Assembly (NCBI RefSeq): GCF_027925525.1
Contig: NZ_BSDJ01000001.1
Coordinates: forward strand, 310,001-374,000
Direction of reading: 5' to 3'
Length of the DNA stretch: 64,000 nt
DNA from: Paenibacillus tyrphae
GTDB lineage: Bacteria > Bacillota > Bacilli > Paenibacillales > NBRC-103111
A program made the position numbers and the translations under genes. The notes below the pieces were generated by a model. It saw only the letters and a program-made list of their open reading frames with translations. It ran no database searches and was not told the DNA's origin. Shown one piece after another: positions 10,205 to 18,508 of the stretch (position 1 is the first letter of the stretch; each line of letters opens with the position of its first letter).

Positions 10205-11332
10205 TCATCCGCTTCCGGCCCATACGTCCATGCCTTTGACCATATGCACCGCTTTGGCATCGCGCATGTACCGCTCGACGCGATACTCCTTCATATAACC
10301 GTAGCCCCCGAGGATCTGCACCGCATTCGTCGTCGATTCCATGGCAGCTTCGGTTGCAAAAGCAAGCGCCCGGGCGGACGGCCCGGCATAGGCCAGCCCC
10401 TTGTCCTCATTCCACGCGGCCTGGCGGGCAAGCAGACTTGAAGCCTCGGCAGCCGCACTCATCTCGGCCAGCATGAACGCCACCGCCTGATGCCGTGCAA
10501 TCGGCTTGCCGAACTGCGTCCGCTCCTTGGCGTAAGCCAGCGACGCCTTCAAAGCGCCTTGGGTAATCCCCGCCGCCAGCGCAGCCAAGCCGTACCGAGC
10601 GCTGGCCCATGTCTCCCCGGCGATGGTGGCCCCTTGTCCGACACGGCCAATCAGCTGTCCCCCGGAAATGCGGCAGCGATCGAAGGCCAAGTGGGCCATA
10701 CCGGAGGAGCGTAGGCCAAGAGCTTGGGTGACGGGCCGTACCTGCAAACCGGCCATCTCCCGTTCAACGAGAAATGCGGCGGTTCGTTCGGATTCATCCT
10801 CGCCTTCGCCTTTGCCTTCCACATTCGCATAAACCAAGAATAAATCGGCTTCTTTGCCATTGAAAACGAACTCCTGCGTCCCGTCGAGAACGTACCCGTC
10901 CCCATCCGGCTTCGCCGTCAGTGTAAAGGCAAGCGGCGGAAGCCCTCCGGGCCACGGAGGAAGCGCCCCAGCCCCCAGCTTCCGGCCCTCGATCAGTGCC
11001 CGCAAATGCTTCGCTGCGCTATTTTGCCCGAACCTGTACACCGGCCACGTCACAAGCTGAACATGCGTCCACAGCGCCGCCCCCAGTGAAGCGCTCCCTC
11101 CCGCCAACTGCTCCAGCAGCGGGACGTAGCTTGCAAACCCTCCCCCGGCCCCGCCGTCCGATTCGGGCCAAGGCAAGCCGGTAAAGCCCAGCGTCGCCAT
11201 CCGGTCGAACAGCTTGCGGTCGAACGCTTCCGCTTCGTCCAACTGCTCAGCCTTCGTTTCCACTTCCCTGGCGACAAAATCGCGCACCACGTCACAGATC
11301 ATTTCCTGCTCTTCCGTCAACTCGAACCTCAT
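10205..11332 (-). CDS. Acyl-CoA dehydrogenase-family protein lacking the usual catalytic Glu
   Basis: Fold and length (375 aa) fit acyl-CoA dehydrogenases: an N-terminal helical domain (FELTEEQEMICDVVRDFV), a middle beta domain, and a C-terminal helical domain with YAKERTQFGKPIARHQAV and ILGGYGYMKEYRVERYMRD. The position where short- and medium-chain enzymes have the base in EGTNEIQ reads MVKGMDVW, so Lys replaces Glu. I also see no Glu in the alternative isovaleryl-CoA dehydrogenase position. The protein ends soon afterwards. I chose ATG at 11332 because AAAGGAGAG precedes it; an upstream in-frame start at 11356 has no such site. First gene of the run to thiolase. It may be inactive, use another base, or have a binding role. 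Confidence 0.85.
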   Translation of the reverse strand: MRFELTEEQEMICDVVRDFVAREVETKAEQLDEAEAFDRKLFDRMATLGFTGLPWPESDGGAGGGFASYVPLLEQLAGGSASLGAALWTHVQLVTWPVYRFGQNSAAKHLRALIEGRKLGAGALPPWPGGLPPLAFTLTAKPDGDGYVLDGTQEFVFNGKEADLFLVYANVEGKGEGEDESERTAAFLVEREMAGLQVRPVTQALGLRSSGMAHLAFDRCRISGGQLIGRVGQGATIAGETWASARYGLAALAAGITQGALKASLAYAKERTQFGKPIARHQAVAFMLAEMSAAAEASSLLARQAAWNEDKGLAYAGPSARALAFATEAAMESTTNAVQILGGYGYMKEYRVERYMRDAKAVHMVKGMDVWAGSG

Positions 11333-11475
11333 AATATCTCTCCTTTGCACAGACAAAGGGACTTACGATGAAACGTCATTCTACCCCCATGGTATGAAAT
11401 AGTTGGGGTAAATATGATGTCATAATGGAAATAAAACGTTGGATTGAGACAGGCACACTGAATCTGCGCCTACAA

Positions 11476-11519
11476 AAAAAAGAAATTATGCAAGGCATCT
11501 GCCTGCATAATTTCTTTTC
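11476..11519 (-). terminator. Terminator of the blaI-blaR1-like operon
   Basis: A 15-bp perfect stem, AAAAGAAATTATGCA against TGCATAATTTCTTTT, with a short GC-rich loop. On the minus strand it ends in a run of T directly after the end of the 11527-13770 gene. Confidence 0.85.
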
Positions 11520-11526
11520 GCACTAT

Positions 11527-13770
11527 TTAAATATTGTTCAAATCCGCCACTTTTTCGTTCATCAAATCAATAACGATCTCCTCCTGCGGCAGTCCTTCTC
11601 CCTTGAAGACGACTTGGAAGCACACATCGCCCTCTTTCCAGTAATAGCTGACAAAATCAATCTCATCCGGTCTGCTTAATTCCCCGTCGATCTTGTATTT
11701 CGCCGTTCTGAGCACCTCTCGTCCTCCCAAAACCATCGGACTGACCGGTGCCGTATGCTTCTTTCCATCGATGCGGTAAAAAGCGGCGTTCCCGTTCTTC
11801 TTCATATCTTCGTACATCGTGCCGTTTTTGATTTGCATGAAAGAAAAGCCTTGTATATTGCCCTGCTCATCCGTCCGATTGTATCCTATGTTCAAGAGCT
11901 TGCTCTTCTTGTCATCGGCGTTGTCCGGATACCCAAAATATAGCTTTTGTACCATGGATGCGCCCGACATTTTAAACTGCCCAGCCGTTTGCTGCGAAAA
12001 CTTGGGCGTAAATCCGATGAGCTCCGCCGTCCGCCGCAGATCGCCGGTATCGTAAATTCCTACGTTGAGCAGATCCAAGTTCACTTGGGTTTTGTACATC
12101 TCTTGATCGGGATATTTCATGGAAGCGATAATGGCCAGTTGCTCTTGATCCGAAAGATCGCCCCCGTCAAACTGATACAGAACCCCGCCGTCCAACCAGA
12201 AATAGCGCCAGCCCTCGTGCTGCTTCGTATTGACTTTCGTAGTGACGATGGCTTTATAGGCTTGCATTCCATAAAGGGTCATAGGCTCTTTCCTGATTTC
12301 AGTTTCCCGTACCGCCGTCTTTTTTTGCCGCTGCTCGAACTCCGTATAAGCTTCGTCCAAGCTGGTGCCGCTGGAATCGATTAGCAGCCTAAAGCTGCCG
12401 TAGTGCTTTTCCCCTACGCGAAGAACATAAATTACTTCCGCCTTGGTTAACTTGGCTTCATCCTTGGTTTTGGAACGAAGCGCGATCCCGTAGAATTTGT
12501 AGCCCTCCGGCAAAGCCGACAGAGCCTTGAACTTGAAGTCGGCCACCTTGGCAGCCTTTTCCAAATTGTCGTAGCTTCGGGAAGAAGAATCAAACAAAAT
12601 CCGGTCCTCTGTCTGGACGGTTGCGGTTGCGGGAGCTTGTACCACACCGTCGCCTGCTGCCGACGCAGCCGCATTGGTCAGCGTCGCTGCGCTCAGAAGA
12701 ACGACGCCCAGGACGGCAGCCGCAGACAATTTATAGGAACCTGCTCTGAACGATTTGACCATTTCAATCCTCCTTACAAGTTGATTCGTATTCGTCGACC
12801 CGTCAAAATACAGCAAATTCGGCTGATGGCGCCGAACCGAAAAGCGTTTTAAAAAACCTATAATCGTCATGCCGTACGGGACGGCCTCGGCTTCGCCCAG
12901 AACCTCCAATACGCAGGCATCGCATGCAAGCTCTCTGTCAGCCTTCATTCTCTTGATGCTCATCCACACCACCGGATTGATCCAATGGACTGCCAGAACG
13001 AAGCTTCCCAGCATGTTCCAGGTCACATCCTTCCGTTTATGGTGAGCCAGCTCATGCGAGAACACATGGGTAAGCTGCTGTATGCTTAACTCCTTGTCGA
13101 TGCCTTCAGGAAAATAAATCCACGGGCGAAACAGCCCGGAAATATAAGGACTTCTCGCATAGCTCCCCGTGTATACCGGGATCGGCCGCTTAATGCCGAA
13201 TTTCCTGCGGCAATCGTCGACGACGGACAAGATCCGGGGATCGGTGACGAGCGTAAGCGTCTTGAATCTTCTGCGCATCTTCTGCATGTAGACGAACAAG
13301 TAGGTTAAGAGCGCAATGGTTCCGGCAAGCCATACGGCTGCAATGATTTTTAGTCCCCAGGGATGGGAAAAATGAGCCGAGTCTTCTATCCCAGCCGGCA
13401 ATCGGGCATCCGGAACGGTGTCCTCTTCCGGACGAATCATGCTATAATCGTTCTGAACATATTCTTTCTCTTGGCTGTTCCGGGATCGTTCCGCAGACGG
13501 GTTATTCTCTTTTTCCGTTAATGGGATGATCAGGGAAACAGCTTTTTTTATGTCTGCGCCGAAGTGCAGCATATGAAACAAGCTGACAGGACTATCCGGA
13601 AAAACAGGCAGCAGCAAGCGCACCAGCACGATGAGCCACAGCGCATGCCGGATACGGGCGCTGATACGGTGGCGAAACAGTGCCAGAATCGCCATGACCA
13701 ACAGCGCAACCGCGCTCGCCGCCAAGGTGGAATACCACAGTCCTATAAAAATCTCGCATAGTATCTCCAT
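11527..13770 (-). CDS. BlaR1/MecR1-like M56-family membrane metalloprotease
   Basis: Integral membrane zinc protease of the BlaR1 type, expected to inactivate the partner BlaI repressor on a signal. The N-terminal 350 residues hold several membrane segments and the M56 zinc motif HVFSHELAHHKRKDV near residue 245. A further membrane segment near residue 360 leads to a roughly 370-residue outer domain. This outer domain is not the penicillin-binding domain of classical BlaR1 (no SxxK/KTG pattern); it reads as repeats of a beta-rich DUF4367-like region (YFWLDGGVLYQFDGGD). The signal is therefore probably not a beta-lactam. ATG at 13770 follows GAGGT, 34 bases after the blaI-like gene. Confidence 0.88.
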   Translation of the reverse strand: MEILCEIFIGLWYSTLAASAVALLVMAILALFRHRISARIRHALWLIVLVRLLLPVFPDSPVSLFHMLHFGADIKKAVSLIIPLTEKENNPSAERSRNSQEKEYVQNDYSMIRPEEDTVPDARLPAGIEDSAHFSHPWGLKIIAAVWLAGTIALLTYLFVYMQKMRRRFKTLTLVTDPRILSVVDDCRRKFGIKRPIPVYTGSYARSPYISGLFRPWIYFPEGIDKELSIQQLTHVFSHELAHHKRKDVTWNMLGSFVLAVHWINPVVWMSIKRMKADRELACDACVLEVLGEAEAVPYGMTIIGFLKRFSVRRHQPNLLYFDGSTNTNQLVRRIEMVKSFRAGSYKLSAAAVLGVVLLSAATLTNAAASAAGDGVVQAPATATVQTEDRILFDSSSRSYDNLEKAAKVADFKFKALSALPEGYKFYGIALRSKTKDEAKLTKAEVIYVLRVGEKHYGSFRLLIDSSGTSLDEAYTEFEQRQKKTAVRETEIRKEPMTLYGMQAYKAIVTTKVNTKQHEGWRYFWLDGGVLYQFDGGDLSDQEQLAIIASMKYPDQEMYKTQVNLDLLNVGIYDTGDLRRTAELIGFTPKFSQQTAGQFKMSGASMVQKLYFGYPDNADDKKSKLLNIGYNRTDEQGNIQGFSFMQIKNGTMYEDMKKNGNAAFYRIDGKKHTAPVSPMVLGGREVLRTAKYKIDGELSRPDEIDFVSYYWKEGDVCFQVVFKGEGLPQEEIVIDLMNEKVADLNNI

Positions 13771-13804
13771 GGTTTACCTCAATGAAATGATTTTCGCGGC
13801 TCCG

Positions 13805-14203
13805 TCATGTCTTGGGGTGACGATCCTTCTTCTCCTGTTTCTCCATAAGAATCTTCTGAAGCTGCTCGATCTCTTTGTCCGACAAATGTCCATCTTCCAG
13901 AAAATTGGTAACCATAAGGTCCGCAGCTCCGCCGAATACCCTTTTCAAAAAAGACTGACTCTCCGCCCGGACGCATTCCTGCTCGGATACCAGGGGGTAG
14001 TAGTGATAGCTTCTTCCGGATTTCTCGAATCCGATCGCTTTCTTCTTCAACAGCCGGTTAATAAAGGTCCGGACCGTCTGGTCGCTCCACTCGATGTCGG
14101 CAGGCAATTGAAGCACGATTTGCTCGGCGGTTATCGGGTTGCTCCCCCAGATCACCTTCATGATTTCCCACTCCGATTCGGAAATTTTCGGAATGCACTG
14201 CAT
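13805..14203 (-). CDS. BlaI/MecI-family repressor
   Basis: Winged-helix repressor of about 132 aa. It shows the family pattern ISESEWEIMKVIWG at the N-terminus, the recognition helix region WSDQTVRTFINRLLKKKAIG, then a wing with YYPLVSEQE and the C-terminal dimer helices. The ATG at 14203 is chosen because AAAGGAGGTGAAAC lies just before it; the longer frame upstream runs across the operator repeats and is not coding. It is first of two genes with the M56 protease, the standard layout. Two candidate operators lie directly upstream, so it probably represses its own operon until cleaved. Confidence 0.92.
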   Translation of the reverse strand: MQCIPKISESEWEIMKVIWGSNPITAEQIVLQLPADIEWSDQTVRTFINRLLKKKAIGFEKSGRSYHYYPLVSEQECVRAESQSFLKRVFGGAADLMVTNFLEDGHLSDKEIEQLQKILMEKQEKKDRHPKT

Positions 14204-14230
14204 ATGTTTCACCTCCTTTTGCACTTGTTG

Positions 14231-14282
14231 TATTACACTCGTAAAAGAAAGCGGCCGCCCACTAATATTACAAACGTAAAAG
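14231..14282 (-). promoter_or_regulatory. Two BlaI-type operator boxes upstream of the repressor
   Basis: Two near-identical boxes lie 35 bp apart: TATTACACTCGTAAAA at 14231-14246 and TATTACAAACGTAAAA at 14266-14281. Each is an imperfect TTAC...GTAA dyad, like BlaI/MecI boxes (TACA...TGTA cores). The placement just upstream of the repressor start suggests autoregulation. Confidence 0.65.
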
Positions 14283-14369
14283 GTGTTTGTCAAATTGTGG
14301 CCGACAAACCGAAAACCTGCAGCGCCACGTTCGGCGCGGCAGGTCCCGCCGAATTGCCTCCGGCCATCG

Positions 14370-15302
14370 TTATTCGGCTTGTTCTAACAAAGCAAAGAGA
14401 TGATTTTTCATGAAATCGTAGGCAGGCCTGTCTCCCTTCTTCGCGTAAAACCGTAAGCCGTCCAAGCCTTTGAAGAGCTGGTACCCGAGCAATCTCTCTT
14501 CGAAATAGGGGATCGAGTGCCCTTCTTCCGTCCATACCTCGCGGACTCTCTGCGGAAATTGCGCTATCGGTGCCCACACATGCAGGACGGCCAAGTCGAA
14601 CATAAAATCCCCGTACATCGCCATCTCCCAATCGACAATACCGGTTACGGCATGATTCATCGATAACATATTCCCGAAATGGAAATCCCCGTGAACCAGA
14701 TACCGCTCCTCAGGCGCATAGCCGATTCGTTCCATCATCGCGGCATAGATCCGATCGAATACGTCTTTCTCCAGAAAGCTCGTTTCAAAAAGGGACGTCC
14801 AGCCATGATAAAATCCTTCCTGCTCCACATCAAAAGTCGATGCCAGAAATTCCGCCCACGTCTTAGCCGAACCCTCTCCCGAAGGCCTGATCCATCCGAA
14901 GCCTGAACATGGCTCCACCCGGATTTGGTTCATCCGTGTAAACTGGCGGACCAGATCGGGCAGAACGCCGCGGATATCCGGTCCGGCCTGGGAGATGATC
15001 GGGGTCCCCGCCACTTTTTCCGCAATCGAATAATGGGCGCCGCCGCAGGTTCCGACTTCGAAGATTCGGGGCATCGGTACCCCGCAAGAGGCATATTGGT
15101 CCGAAATAAACTTGACCTTCTTCAGCGTCTCCGGGTCGTTTTTAAAATGAATGACCAGCTCCTGGCCATTTTTCGTGTAGCTGTACACCTTGCTCAGCTC
15201 TCCCATGTCAATCGGAGTCACGTCGGAAACGCCCTCCCCTTCGATTTGCCGCAAATAGCCAAGAGCCTCTTCGATATTCATTTCCGGTTTGAATGAACGC
15301 AT
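14370..15302 (-). CDS. Aminoglycoside phosphotransferase (APH)-family kinase
   Basis: ATP-dependent phosphotransferase of the protein-kinase fold. The catalytic loop is LVHGDFHFGNML and the metal-binding DxG-like loop is GIVDWEMAMYGD. The layout VSDVTPIDMGELSKVYSY, then VPMPRIFEVG, then SGFGWIRPSGEG followed by an aromatic-rich stretch is closest by eye to hygromycin B phosphotransferase-like proteins. The substrate cannot be fixed from sequence. I chose ATG at 15302 (MRSFKPE) with AAGGCGG upstream; ATG at 15308 is possible. The same frame stays open further upstream to 15455 but runs through a terminator hairpin, so I treat that as leader. Regulation by attenuation is suggested by the leader. 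Confidence 0.85.
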   Translation of the reverse strand: MRSFKPEMNIEEALGYLRQIEGEGVSDVTPIDMGELSKVYSYTKNGQELVIHFKNDPETLKKVKFISDQYASCGVPMPRIFEVGTCGGAHYSIAEKVAGTPIISQAGPDIRGVLPDLVRQFTRMNQIRVEPCSGFGWIRPSGEGSAKTWAEFLASTFDVEQEGFYHGWTSLFETSFLEKDVFDRIYAAMMERIGYAPEERYLVHGDFHFGNMLSMNHAVTGIVDWEMAMYGDFMFDLAVLHVWAPIAQFPQRVREVWTEEGHSIPYFEERLLGYQLFKGLDGLRFYAKKGDRPAYDFMKNHLFALLEQAE

Positions 15303-15352
15303 TGTCATTCCGCCTTTCTCGCTTGAGTTATTGGATTGTATAGCACGAAAAA

Positions 15353-15392
15353 CCAAAAAAAGCCGCAGATGAACATTGTCCATCCACGGCTT
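15353..15392 (-). terminator. Attenuator terminator inside the APH leader
   Basis: On the minus strand the stem AAGCCG-TG-GATGGAC pairs with GTTCATC-TG-CGGCTT around loop AAT, 15 continuous pairs if G-T wobbles are allowed, and is followed by seven T. It lies about 50 nt upstream of the APH start and downstream of the leader repeats. Confidence 0.75.
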
Positions 15393-15439
15393 CCTATGCG
15401 TAAGAATACGGAAACAAGACACGCCAAAGCAGCCTTGCC

Positions 15440-15523
15440 TCATCGATTCATGCATAGACGGTGATGATCGGGTTCATAACAGGAGTACACAAGCGGACGC
15501 ACGGGAAAGCAGCCCTGCCTCAT
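15440..15523 (-). CDS. Candidate 27-residue leader peptide (MRQGCF...)
   Basis: ATG at 15523 opens a 27-codon frame beginning MRQGCFPVRPLVYSCYE and ending TGA at 15440-15442. That stop overlaps a second ATG at 15443, whose frame also begins MRQGCF (then GVSCFRI) and stays open through the terminator into the APH gene. Two short frames with the same first six residues in front of an attenuator suggest ribosome-sensed control. The identity could instead reflect a duplicated RNA element, and ribosome binding sites are weak. Confidence 0.35.
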   Translation of the reverse strand: MRQGCFPVRPLVYSCYEPDHHRLCMNR

Positions 15524-15657
15524 CCGGCAGAGTGCCTCGGTCACGCTCATGCGTATTCGGTTAAGATTTAACCGTTAACTTCTGTCAGGAACACAGCCAT
15601 CATCATCACTGCACGTATCCCACCATTTCCACGATATTGGTTTTATTATACTTTACC

Positions 15658-16494
15658 TCAACAAGACTTGTACAGCAGCTCCTGCAGCTGCCGATCCGTT
15701 CCAACGGGTTCGACAGGCGTGTACACCCGCATCAGAAAGTCGCTATTTTCCGAGAGAGGAAACGTATTGTAACGAAATGTCAGCAAGCCTGCTTTGGGGT
15801 GCCGGATCACTTTATCCCCTTCCAGACTTCCGGAAACGTCATGGCGTCCCCACATCAGCCTGAACTCCTCGCTCCGGTCCCATAACCTGCAGACCAATTC
15901 CTGGTACCACGAATCGTTCATATACATGGCGTAGCGGCTTCTGAAATGCGCCAGCATCGAGGTGGCGACGTTGTCCCAGTTGACAATGCGTTTCTTTTCA
16001 TGTTCTATCGTGAAGGCGCGCCAAAGAATATTGCGCTCGATCTCTGCCATCCGGTTAAAGTCGCCGCAAAGAGAACTGGTAATTTTGTTCCAAGCGAGCA
16101 AGTTCCAGTGCTTGTCGATGATATACGCCGGGTAAGTTCCCAGCCTGTCGAGTATTTGTTGAAGGGAAGGAGACAGGGTTGCATTCTCCGTCCCTCTGGA
16201 TATGGTGAAATGGTTCGCCAAGACGCGAAGATGGTTGCGCTCGTCCTTGCTCAGCCGCAGCGTCCGCACCAAGCTTTCCAGCACTTGCTCCGACACTTGA
16301 ATATCCCGCCCTTGCTCCAGCGCAGTGTACCATGGCAAGGAAATGCCGGATAAGCTCGCCACTTCTTCCCGTCTCAGCCCCGGCGTGCGGCGGCGCGAGG
16401 TGTCCACCTGCAGCCCCAATTCCTGCGGAGATAAACGCAAGCGGCGAGTCCGGAGGAAATCCGCCAGCTCTTTCCGTCTTCTTTCGTTATTCAT
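15658..16494 (-). CDS. MmyB-like XRE-family transcriptional regulator
   Basis: N-terminal helix-turn-helix with the hallmark of MmyB/MLTR regulators, RRRTPGLRREEVASLSGIS, followed by YTALEQGRDIQVSEQVLESL. The C-terminal 170 residues match the MmyB ligand-binding domain, proposed in the literature to bind fatty acid-like ligands (YIIDKHWNLLAWN, then MLAHFRSRYAMY). Start is ATG at 16494 or GTG at 16497. It is divergent from an SDR gene across about 210 bp, an arrangement seen repeatedly for this regulator family, so the SDR is the likely target. Confidence 0.9.
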   Translation of the reverse strand: MNNERRRKELADFLRTRRLRLSPQELGLQVDTSRRRTPGLRREEVASLSGISLPWYTALEQGRDIQVSEQVLESLVRTLRLSKDERNHLRVLANHFTISRGTENATLSPSLQQILDRLGTYPAYIIDKHWNLLAWNKITSSLCGDFNRMAEIERNILWRAFTIEHEKKRIVNWDNVATSMLAHFRSRYAMYMNDSWYQELVCRLWDRSEEFRLMWGRHDVSGSLEGDKVIRHPKAGLLTFRYNTFPLSENSDFLMRVYTPVEPVGTDRQLQELLYKSC

Positions 16495-16545
16495 CACGAT
16501 GATACCACTCCGTATCCTGATAGAATTTATAGCAGTATCCGTACG

Positions 16546-16566
16546 ACTAGTATTCCGAATAGTACT
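16546..16566. promoter_or_regulatory. Candidate operator between MmyB regulator and SDR
   Basis: A partial palindrome centred on TATTCCGAATA (perfect 5-bp arms, weaker outward pairing ACT/AGT) lies in the divergent intergenic region. It is the only clear dyad there. Confidence 0.35.
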
Positions 16567-16707
16567 ACAAATGCAGACCTGTTTGCCAGTGATAAAACTA
16601 ATTATAATCGACTCATCGCCCCCGGTGAAGAAGGAAACGCGGTCAAGCAGCTAATCCGCAAATCCCGGGCGGTGCCATTACCCTAATTCAAAAGGAGATC
16701 AAAACCT

Positions 16708-17457
16708 ATGATAAAACCGGAACAAAACGAACGCCGAAGCACATTAAAAGGAAAACGTGTCATCATCCTCGGAGGAACGTCCGGAATGGGATTTGCGACA
16801 ACCGAAGCCGCAGCGCATGAAGGGGCGTCCGTCGTCGTCGTATCCAGCCGTAAAGAGAAAGTGGACGCGGCGGTCTCACGTCTGCCTCAAGGCGCCGAAG
16901 GGCATGCGGTCGATCTGACGAACGAGGCGCAGGTACGCGACTTTTTCAGCCGCATTGGCGAATTCGATCACCTGGTGTTCACGGCTGGCGATCCGCTGCA
17001 GCTCGCCACTCTTGGCGAAGTGGACATGGATGCAGCGCGTCAAATGTTCAACCTGCGTTACTGGGGCGCGCTCATGGCCGCAAAATACAGCAGCGTGAAC
17101 ATCCGGCCAGGCGGCTCGATCACGCTCGCTTCCGGTACGGCGGGCGTCCGGCCGCAGAAGGGCTGCACGGTCGCAGGCAGCGTTTGCGGCGCTGTCGAGG
17201 CGCTGACCAAAGCGCTCGCCGTCGAGCTCAGCCCACTTCGGGTCAACGCCGTTCGCTTCGGGCTGATGCGTACCGAGATGTGGAGCGGCATTCCCGAAGC
17301 GGACCGCAACGCGATGTTTGAAACCGCCGGAAAATCCCTGCCGCTTGGCCGGATAGGCGAATCGGAAGATGCAGCAGAGGCGTTCCTGTATTTGATGCGC
17401 GAGAGACATTCCACCGGACAGATCGTTGTCGTGGACGGCGGTACGACATTGGTGTAA
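16708..17457 (+). CDS. SDR-family oxidoreductase without the YxxxK catalytic motif
   Basis: Rossmann-fold dehydrogenase of 249 aa with the cofactor motif ILGGTSGMGFA and an Arg-Lys pair after beta-2 (SSRKEK) that suggests NADP(H). The Ser of the active site is in LASGTAGVRP. Where most SDRs have YxxxK, the sequence reads AGSVC, so both Tyr and Lys are missing, although the flanking ALTKALAVELSPLRVN is standard. This matches a divergent subgroup often found beside MmyB-type regulators; its reaction is unknown to me. ATG follows AAAGGAG. Confidence 0.88.
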   Translation: MIKPEQNERRSTLKGKRVIILGGTSGMGFATTEAAAHEGASVVVVSSRKEKVDAAVSRLPQGAEGHAVDLTNEAQVRDFFSRIGEFDHLVFTAGDPLQLATLGEVDMDAARQMFNLRYWGALMAAKYSSVNIRPGGSITLASGTAGVRPQKGCTVAGSVCGAVEALTKALAVELSPLRVNAVRFGLMRTEMWSGIPEADRNAMFETAGKSLPLGRIGESEDAAEAFLYLMRERHSTGQIVVVDGGTTLV

Positions 17458-17481
17458 CGAATAGGGTACGGCCCCGTACCA

Positions 17482-18375
17482 TCATTCCGAAGCTTTCTTT
17501 TCATGTATAGCCTCCCGGTATTTGCCGGGGGGCATTCCTATTTTGTGGGAAAACGACCTTGTGAAGTAATGAATGCTGGAAAATCCGGATTTCTCGGCAA
17601 TTTCGATCAAGGATAAGTCGGTATGCTTCAATAAATGCACGGCGCGGCGCATTTTTTCTTGTTGAACGAAGTGGATATAGCTCATTCCGAGCTCCTGTTG
17701 AAACAACCGGGACAAATGGCGACTGGAAAGATGAAGATAATCGGCCACTTCCGCCAACGTCATCGAGTGCGAAAGGTTGTCTTTCACGAAACGGATCGCC
17801 CGGTTCAACGCGTAGGCGGCTGGCTTATAGCCGGAAATGCCGAGGCCCGCAGACGGAGCTTCAGCTTGAAAGGCGGAACAGAAAGAGAATAATAACGATA
17901 GAGCAGCGCTCTTCACGTAGTGCTCTGTTATGGGGACCGGTTCTTGCAAATGCTTCAGAAGTGCGGTCCAGATTAGGGTCGTGGGATTCGCGTACGCATC
18001 GGTGATCAAAATACGATCGACAACCGCAAGCTGCCGAAATTGCCGGATAATGGCAGGGTCCGTGTTCTCTTCGTCGACTTCGAAAGCGACGTACAGGAGA
18101 AACATCCCTCTTTTACTGCGAATTTGGTGACGGATGCCCGGGCGCGATATAAATAACGTCTCCTTGCGCAGGGGAAAGAGATCGTCACCGTCCATGTACA
18201 TTCCCTCTCCTTCCCGGACATAGCAGATTTCAAAGAAGGAATGCTGATGCACAGGATTGTCAAAATGAGCGGGATCGATTCCCCAGTAATGGATGGTGAA
18301 GGAGGCGGATGGGTTCCGAAGATGCGGGACAATTTCGTTTAAATAGGCTTGAATTTTATGCGGATGGTCGAACAT
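17482..18375 (-). CDS. AraC-family transcriptional regulator with cupin sensor
   Basis: The N-terminal half is a cupin sensor (HQHSFFEICYVREGEG and the following PGIRHQI), and the C-terminal 100 residues hold the two AraC helix-turn-helix motifs (HSMTLAEVADYLHLSSRHL and LIEIAEKSGFSSIHYFTRSF). I chose ATG at 18375 with AAGGGGGAG upstream; the longer frame lacks a binding site. It is divergent from the PhyH-family dioxygenase at 18509, with about 130 bp between them, so that gene is the probable target. Such AraC/PhyH pairs are common in Paenibacillus, where the inducer is often a carbohydrate. Confidence 0.9.
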   Translation of the reverse strand: MFDHPHKIQAYLNEIVPHLRNPSASFTIHYWGIDPAHFDNPVHQHSFFEICYVREGEGMYMDGDDLFPLRKETLFISRPGIRHQIRSKRGMFLLYVAFEVDEENTDPAIIRQFRQLAVVDRILITDAYANPTTLIWTALLKHLQEPVPITEHYVKSAALSLLFSFCSAFQAEAPSAGLGISGYKPAAYALNRAIRFVKDNLSHSMTLAEVADYLHLSSRHLSRLFQQELGMSYIHFVQQEKMRRAVHLLKHTDLSLIEIAEKSGFSSIHYFTRSFSHKIGMPPGKYREAIHEKKASE

Positions 18376-18508
18376 GGTCCGGCTCCCCCTTGGCATGGAT
18401 GTCCGAAAAGTGCAATGACATGACTGATTTGATCAAATACAACCAGCCGGTTTCTCTCTACAATAACATCATGGATGGCGATCCATCAATGTAGGGGAGG
18501 CTGACAGG

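Larger units (their letters stand above)
15303..15650 (-). promoter_or_regulatory. Long structured 5' leader of the APH-family gene
   Basis: A TATAAT box on the minus strand at 15645-15650 would give a leader of more than 300 nt. Within it are a small hairpin (CGGTTAA/TTAACCG, 15558-15574), two copies of a repeat beginning GATGAGGCARGGCTGCTTT (near 15523 and 15443), and a strong terminator at 15353-15392. The layout is that of a transcription attenuator in front of a resistance-type gene. Confidence 0.55.

Noticed and set aside
11425-11679. 84-codon plus-strand frame
   Set aside because: It runs through the terminator hairpin and into the antisense of the M56 gene.
15456-15530. Considered a known riboswitch class from the repeated GATGAGGCARGGCTGC
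   Set aside because: I could not match it to the conserved core of any riboswitch I know; kept only as a possible attenuator.
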